Positions 60,122-64,000 of a DNA stretch of 64,000 nucleotides are shown one piece after another. Made by a program: the position numbers and the translations under genes. The stretch is from Dongia sedimenti (GTDB lineage Bacteria; Pseudomonadota; Alphaproteobacteria; Dongiales; Dongiaceae). The stretch spans positions 186,001-250,000 of the forward strand of contig JAUYVI010000001.1 of the NCBI GenBank assembly GCA_030715195.1. Reading direction: 5' to 3'. How positions within the stretch are numbered: the first letter of the stretch is position 1; every line of letters begins with the position of its first letter. The notes beneath the pieces were generated by a model. The model saw only the letters and a list, made by a program, of their open reading frames with translations. It had not been told where the DNA came from and did not search any database.

Positions 60122-60759
60122 GCGATCGACCGGAAGATGTCGCCATAGAGGCGGAAGAAAGTCTTGGCCGAGCGGATCACGTCTGCGCGATCGTTCTCGT
60201 CCTCCAGCCGGTTCATCAGCTGCGCGAAGGTCGCGGTGTGGTCGATGTCGAGTTCACCGTGAGAGGTGAGATAGGTGAAGGCCGCGTCGGACAGGCCGAG
60301 CGCCGTTTGCAGCGCGACGGCCGCCTTGGTCGCCAGCGCGACGCTGGTGCCTTCCAGGACATGCGCCATGCCGAAGAAGCCGAGCGGGTTGCGCCGCTGC
60401 ACCGTGTCGAAGGCGTAGCCCACCATCACGTCGGTCGCCATGCCGGGCGCCGAGCGGCGCACCGCCTCGGCATCGACCCCGCAGGCGGCGAGATCGCGGA
60501 GGATCCACTCGTCATGGCCGATCTCCTCCTCGATGTAGTCGACCGCGGCCCGGCGCAGCCATTCGAGGCGCTCGGGCAGCCGCGCGGCGCAGATCATCAG
60601 CAGCGGCACCGTGTGGCGGACGTGGTGATAGGCCTGCTCCAGGAACGCGATGTACTGGTCGCGCGTCACCCTTCCGCTCAAGGCCGACTGGATGATCGGC
60701 GTCGCCAGCAAGGCGTTGCGGTCCGGCGTGGTGGACGCCACCAGTTGGTCATGAAACAT
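60118..60759 (-). CDS. Heme-oxygenase-like diiron enzyme (TenA/PqqC/CADD fold)
   Basis: 213 residues from ATG 60759. The all-helical protein matches the iron-containing redox enzyme family. Candidate metal ligands are E41 and H49 (FLEQAYHHVRHT), E78/E79 and H82 (IEEEIGHDEW) and H167, D171, H174 (HGELDIDH). The last three have the His-x3-Asp-x2-His spacing known from CADD-type heme-oxygenase-like diiron oxidases, a group that includes UndA (alkene from fatty acid) and SznF (N-oxygenase). So an O2-dependent oxidation on an activated or free acid or amine is expected. Start lies 11 bases inside the ligase gene. Confidence 0.85.
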   Translation of the reverse strand: MFHDQLVASTTPDRNALLATPIIQSALSGRVTRDQYIAFLEQAYHHVRHTVPLLMICAARLPERLEWLRRAAVDYIEEEIGHDEWILRDLAACGVDAEAVRRSAPGMATDVMVGYAFDTVQRRNPLGFFGMAHVLEGTSVALATKAAVALQTALGLSDAAFTYLTSHGELDIDHTATFAQLMNRLEDENDRADVIRSAKTFFRLYGDIFRSIA

Positions 60760-62248
60760 ACGCTGCCTCGCCCTCGTAAAGCCGTTCCAAACGTGCGCCG
60801 TAGTGCGCGAAGATCGCGTCACGCCGCAGCCGCCCGTTCGCCGTCGCCATGCCGTTCGACGGCGAGAAGGCTTCATCGGCGACGATCCAGCGGCGCACCC
60901 GTGCATAGTCGGGCAGACTGTCATTGACCTTGCGGAGGTCAGCTTCCAACGCGGACGTGAACGCCGCACTGCGCGGGACCAGCACGGCGGCGTTCCACGG
61001 CCGTGCCTCGCCGAACACCGCGGCCTGGGCGATGGCGGGGCGCGCGGTGAGCTCGGACTCGATCCACTCGGGCGCCACGTTGCGGCCGAAGGCGGTGATG
61101 AACATGCTCTTCTTGCGCCCGTCGAGCTGCAGATAGCCGTCCGCGTCGAGATGGCCGATGTCTCCGGTCGGCCAGTATCCCTCCGCCGTTCGCGCATCCG
61201 CGCCGCCGCCGATATAACCCTCGAACACGGCGCCGTTGACCAGGATCTCGCCGTCGGCCGCGAAGCGCAGATCGACATGGGGCAGCGGCCAGCCGACGCT
61301 GCCGAGCCGATTGGCGCCGGGCCCGTTGAAGGCGACGACCGAGCTCAGCTCCGAGAGGCCGTAGCCCTGATAGACCGGCACGCCCAGCAGCTCGGCCTGT
61401 TTCAGCACCGCGGCCGCGATCGGCGCGCCGCCGACGGCGACCAGCCGGAGCTGCGTGGGGCGACGGCCGGCTTGCGCGATGGCGAACAGCAGGGCCGCCA
61501 GGGTCTGCGGCACGGTGACGATGGTGGTCGGCGCGTATTTCTCGATCGCCGCCAGCATCACCTTGGGGTCGAGCTGCGAGGAGCCGCCCAGCCCGACCTC
61601 GCGCAGGCTCGGGATCGCGGTCGAGGCGCCGGCCAGGATCGGCACGTCGATGCCGGCGATATTCTCCAGCAGCGTCGCCAAGGGCAGCAGGCAGAGATGG
61701 CGATCGGCGGCGCTGCCCTGGCTCACCTCGAGCAGCGATTGCGCGACCCGGCCCATCGCCGCATCCGAGAGGCAGACGCCCTTCGCGGTGCCGGTGGTGC
61801 CGGAGGTGAAGGTCACCTTGCTGGTGCGGCCCGGCAGCGCGCCTGTGCGCATCGGCCGCAGCCGCAGGCAAGTCGCGCGCTGACCGATCAGGGCGCTGAT
61901 ATCCTCGCGCGAGACCGCGTCGAGATCGAGGGGCGCGCCTTCGGTGATCAGGGTGTCGATGCCTGAGGTCGCGATCACATGCGCCACCTGCTGCGGGCTG
62001 AAGAAGGTCGGGATCGGCACCAGGGCCGTGCGGGCCCAGCGCGCCGCGAGATCGCAGACCGCCCAGCCGATGCCGTTGTCGAGCAGCAGCCCGCAGCGGC
62101 GGGAGCGGCCGGCGAACAGGGTGGATGCGACCTCCAGCGCGCGATCCGCGAGCGCCGCATAGTCGAGCACGCGGTCGCCGCCGACCAGCGCGCTCGCCGT
62201 GGGTTGTTCCGCGGCGTGACGGCGCAGCGCGTTCAGGACGGCGCTCAT
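60749..62248 (-). CDS. AMP-dependent acyl ligase of the leftward operon
   Basis: 499 residues from ATG 62248. The P-loop motif TFTSGTTGTAKG, the GYGLSE motif, YWPTGDIGHLD and DGRKKSMFITAFGRNV (with the following WIESEL) define the ANL superfamily, adenylating a carboxylic acid. The terminal Lys is in FSPSNGMATANGRLRRD: the expected Lys of the A10 motif is replaced by Ala-Asn-Gly, as in some long-chain acyl-activating enzymes. No carrier protein gene is nearby, so the acceptor could be CoA or the GNAT-like first gene product. It overlaps both neighbours. Confidence 0.85.
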   Translation of the reverse strand: MSAVLNALRRHAAEQPTASALVGGDRVLDYAALADRALEVASTLFAGRSRRCGLLLDNGIGWAVCDLAARWARTALVPIPTFFSPQQVAHVIATSGIDTLITEGAPLDLDAVSREDISALIGQRATCLRLRPMRTGALPGRTSKVTFTSGTTGTAKGVCLSDAAMGRVAQSLLEVSQGSAADRHLCLLPLATLLENIAGIDVPILAGASTAIPSLREVGLGGSSQLDPKVMLAAIEKYAPTTIVTVPQTLAALLFAIAQAGRRPTQLRLVAVGGAPIAAAVLKQAELLGVPVYQGYGLSELSSVVAFNGPGANRLGSVGWPLPHVDLRFAADGEILVNGAVFEGYIGGGADARTAEGYWPTGDIGHLDADGYLQLDGRKKSMFITAFGRNVAPEWIESELTARPAIAQAAVFGEARPWNAAVLVPRSAAFTSALEADLRKVNDSLPDYARVRRWIVADEAFSPSNGMATANGRLRRDAIFAHYGARLERLYEGEAAYVS

Positions 62249-62883
62249 GGCGCCACCGCCGCGACCGCGGCCGACGGCGCGGCGAGCGCGCTCGGCCGGC
62301 GGGAAAGGACGCGATAGCCGCTCGCCACATGCCCCGCCATCACGATCGGGCGGCCTTCGAAATAGCGGCCCCAGGCCAGGCGTTCCCGCTCGCTCAGGCG
62401 ATCCGGCGTCGCCTGCGCGATCTCCAGCGGATGCAGGCTGAGCCGGTGGAAGGCCGAGCGCAGCAGGGCGACTCCGGTGAACGTCACCCATTCGAAATCG
62501 AGCTCGTAGAGATGCCGGGTCAGAAGTGCGATCATCGCCCTGGCGCCGCCCGGCCGGGCCGCGAGATTGCCGACCTCGACGATGCGCGCGCGCTCGACCT
62601 TGCGGCCGGCGAGCCGCGCCAGCCGCGCCTCGATCGGCTCGTCGAGATAGCATTCCATGAACAGCGGCGACTGCGCCGCTTCCCTGAGCCCGAAGCCCGC
62701 GACCATCTGCCCCGCCGCGTTGGTCAGCGAGAACAGGCGCGGCATCAGGTGGGTGAGGCGGGCGTCATAGTCCTTCAGGAAGCGGTTGCGAATGAATTGC
62801 GAGACGGCGACGCGGTCCAGTGCGTCGTGTTCGGCGAGGATCAGCCCGGATTCGGCGCTCGTGCGGTGCGGCATCGCTACCAT
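62245..62883 (-). CDS. Thermostable-hemolysin-like protein (acyltransferase-like)
   Basis: 212 residues from ATG 62883 (ATG 62874 also possible; no strong ribosome site). The blocks FIRNRFLKDYDARLTHLMPRL, FMECYLDEPIEARLARL, RIVEVGNLAARPGGARAMI and LDFEWVTFTGVALLRSAFHRL match the thermostable hemolysin family of Vibrio. The family has a GNAT/autoinducer-synthase-like look (a conserved EVGNLA strand and a P-x-x-Y/F-x-x-R pattern), and its hemolytic activity may be indirect. It heads an operon with an AMP ligase, a diiron enzyme and an SDR, so it may act as the condensing or acyl-transferring enzyme of a pathway. Divergent from the flippase-like gene at 63024. Confidence 0.75.
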   Translation of the reverse strand: MVAMPHRTSAESGLILAEHDALDRVAVSQFIRNRFLKDYDARLTHLMPRLFSLTNAAGQMVAGFGLREAAQSPLFMECYLDEPIEARLARLAGRKVERARIVEVGNLAARPGGARAMIALLTRHLYELDFEWVTFTGVALLRSAFHRLSLHPLEIAQATPDRLSERERLAWGRYFEGRPIVMAGHVASGYRVLSRRPSALAAPSAAVAAVAP

Positions 62884-63023
62884 CATGCTGTCATTGATTG
62901 CTGCGGATGCTAATGCACGCGACTTACTGCACGCTGTCCCCGGGACCGGCGCGATTTCCTCACGCCCCTTGATCCGCATCATCCGGCCGCTATGGTGGCG
63001 CCTCTCGAACCAGCCGGAACGCG

Positions 63024-63983
63024 ATGACCGCACGACGCCGCACTCTGATCCGCCGCCTACGCACACCGCTATCGCTGCTGCTCTCGCTGATGGTGGTGGG
63101 GCTCGCCGGCTATGGGCTGCACGGCGCCTTGCGGCATGTCGATCTGAAGGCGGTGCTGGCGGCTTTGCGCGGCGTCGGCGCGCATGAGATCGGCATCACG
63201 CTGCTGTTCACCGGCGGGAGCTTCCTCGCGATCGTCGGGCAGGAGTATTTCGCCCTGAAGACCGCCGGGCGGCCGCTACCTTTTCCGGTTGCCGCGCTCG
63301 GCGGCTTCATCGCCCAGTCGATCGGGCATTCCAGCGGCTTCTCGGTCGCGGTCGGTGGCGGCCTGCGCTATCGGCTCTACTCCTTGTTCGGCGCGCGGTT
63401 TTCAGAAGTGGCGAAGGTCCAGGCCTCGTTCTCCGGAACGCTCGGCTTGGCGCTGGCGCTGCAGATCGCGGCGGCGATGCTGCTGCATCCGGGCCTGCTC
63501 GACCACGAGGTGACGCTGCCGCATAGTCTCACCCGCGACATCGGCATCGGGCTCGCGCTGGTCGGCTTCGCGATCCTGGCGATCACCATCCGGCACAAGC
63601 CGCTCGACCTGTTCGGCCGCCGGATCGAGACACCGCCGTTCCGCTTCGTCGCGCCGCAAGTGCTCTGCTCGGTGATCGACATCGCCTGCCTCGCGGCCGC
63701 GGCCTATACGCTGCTGCCGGCGGGATTGCATGCCGACTATCCGACCGTGCTCGGCATCGCGGTGGTCTCGCTCACCCTCGGCATCGCCAGCAGCGTGCCG
63801 GGCGGGCTCGGCGTGTTCGAATCCAGCGTGCTGCTGCTGATGGCGCCGTCGGCGGCGCTCGCCGCACCCACGGTCGGCGCGCTGGTCGCCTTCCGGGCGC
63901 TCTATTATCTGGTGCCGCTGGCGCTGGGCCTTGTCGCGCTGGGTGTCGTCGAGTTGTGGCGGCGACGGCGCATGCCAACCTAG
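63024..63983 (+). CDS. MprF-like flippase-domain membrane protein (UPF0104 / LPG_synthase_TM)
   Basis: 319 residues, about eight membrane helices. FPVAALGGFIAQSIGHSSGFSVAVGGGLRYRLYS and the later SSVPGGLGVFESSVLLLM are the signature segments of the N-terminal flippase half of MprF lysyl-phosphatidylglycerol synthases and the related UPF0104 proteins. The C-terminal aminoacyl-transferase domain is missing here; it could be encoded by a gene just outside the window or be absent. A role in flipping modified phospholipids, linked to cationic peptide resistance, is known for MprF; here it is inference. Transcribed away from the leftward operon, 140 bases from its first start. Confidence 0.85.
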   Translation: MTARRRTLIRRLRTPLSLLLSLMVVGLAGYGLHGALRHVDLKAVLAALRGVGAHEIGITLLFTGGSFLAIVGQEYFALKTAGRPLPFPVAALGGFIAQSIGHSSGFSVAVGGGLRYRLYSLFGARFSEVAKVQASFSGTLGLALALQIAAAMLLHPGLLDHEVTLPHSLTRDIGIGLALVGFAILAITIRHKPLDLFGRRIETPPFRFVAPQVLCSVIDIACLAAAAYTLLPAGLHADYPTVLGIAVVSLTLGIASSVPGGLGVFESSVLLLMAPSAALAAPTVGALVAFRALYYLVPLALGLVALGVVELWRRRRMPT

Positions 63984-64000
63984 AGCCGCCCGGCCTGGTA

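Overview
The DNA looks like a GC-rich alphaproteobacterial chromosome. The signs are ATGA-type gene overlaps throughout, a clade I nos operon, a GcrA-type zinc domain, a SmoEFGK-type polyol transporter and an XylD-like sugar-acid dehydratase. Nearly every base is coding. A denitrifying relative of the Rhodospirillales is a reasonable guess, but the sequence alone does not fix the genus.

Region 1 (1-3843): the 3' part of a luciferase-like flavin monooxygenase gene, an FAD-linked lactone-oxidase-like gene and an aldehyde dehydrogenase gene. Ten bases after the last of these lies a 25-base copy of a tRNA 3' end, including CCA, with no tRNA body in front of it. This is what the right-hand scar of a tRNA-targeted island looks like, with the island to its left. 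A DUF445 membrane protein (3965-5221) follows as probable backbone.

Region 2 (5238-28229): a prophage of podovirus type, related in gene order to Bordetella phage BPP-1 and T7. A leftward cluster of three small genes and a LexA/CI-like repressor face a rightward block: GcrA-like domain, HTH protein, terminase, small genes, portal, Bbp19-like protein, scaffold, capsid, T7 gp11/12/13/14-like tail and core proteins, T7-type tail fibre, polyglycine adhesin, holin-like proteins, lytic transglycosylase and an overlapping spanin pair. No integrase, replication gene or direct-repeat ends were found. Three cargo genes break the structural block: a GFA-family zinc protein, an antisense membrane protein, and a Fic AMPylase-like protein with its own operator array. 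Two cargo genes are each followed by the same promoter cassette (24 of 31 bases identical).

Region 3 (28363-41783): an Old Yellow Enzyme, a Bcr/CflA-type transporter, the complete nitrous oxide reductase operon nosRZDFYLX behind two FNR/Nnr-type boxes, and a lone IlvD/Edd sugar-acid dehydratase.

Region 4 (42139-46912): a surface-sugar locus with a surface carbohydrate protein, a single 752-residue polypeptide carrying PseF-, PseG- and PseH-like domains, and PseI. Together these cover the late part of pseudaminic-acid-type synthesis.

Region 5 (46985-57043): a polyol locus (HAD phosphatase, SorC regulator, SmoEFGK transporter, sorbitol dehydrogenase SmoS, second SDR, FGGY kinase) interrupted by a superoxide dismutase gene with its own terminator. 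Tandem hairpins follow the binding-protein gene.

Region 6 (57056-63983): a response regulator-EAL phosphodiesterase, then a tightly overlapping five-gene leftward operon (thermostable-hemolysin-like protein, AMP ligase, heme-oxygenase-like diiron enzyme, SDR, TPR protein). This operon looks like an undescribed small biosynthetic system. A divergent MprF-type flippase-domain protein closes the window.
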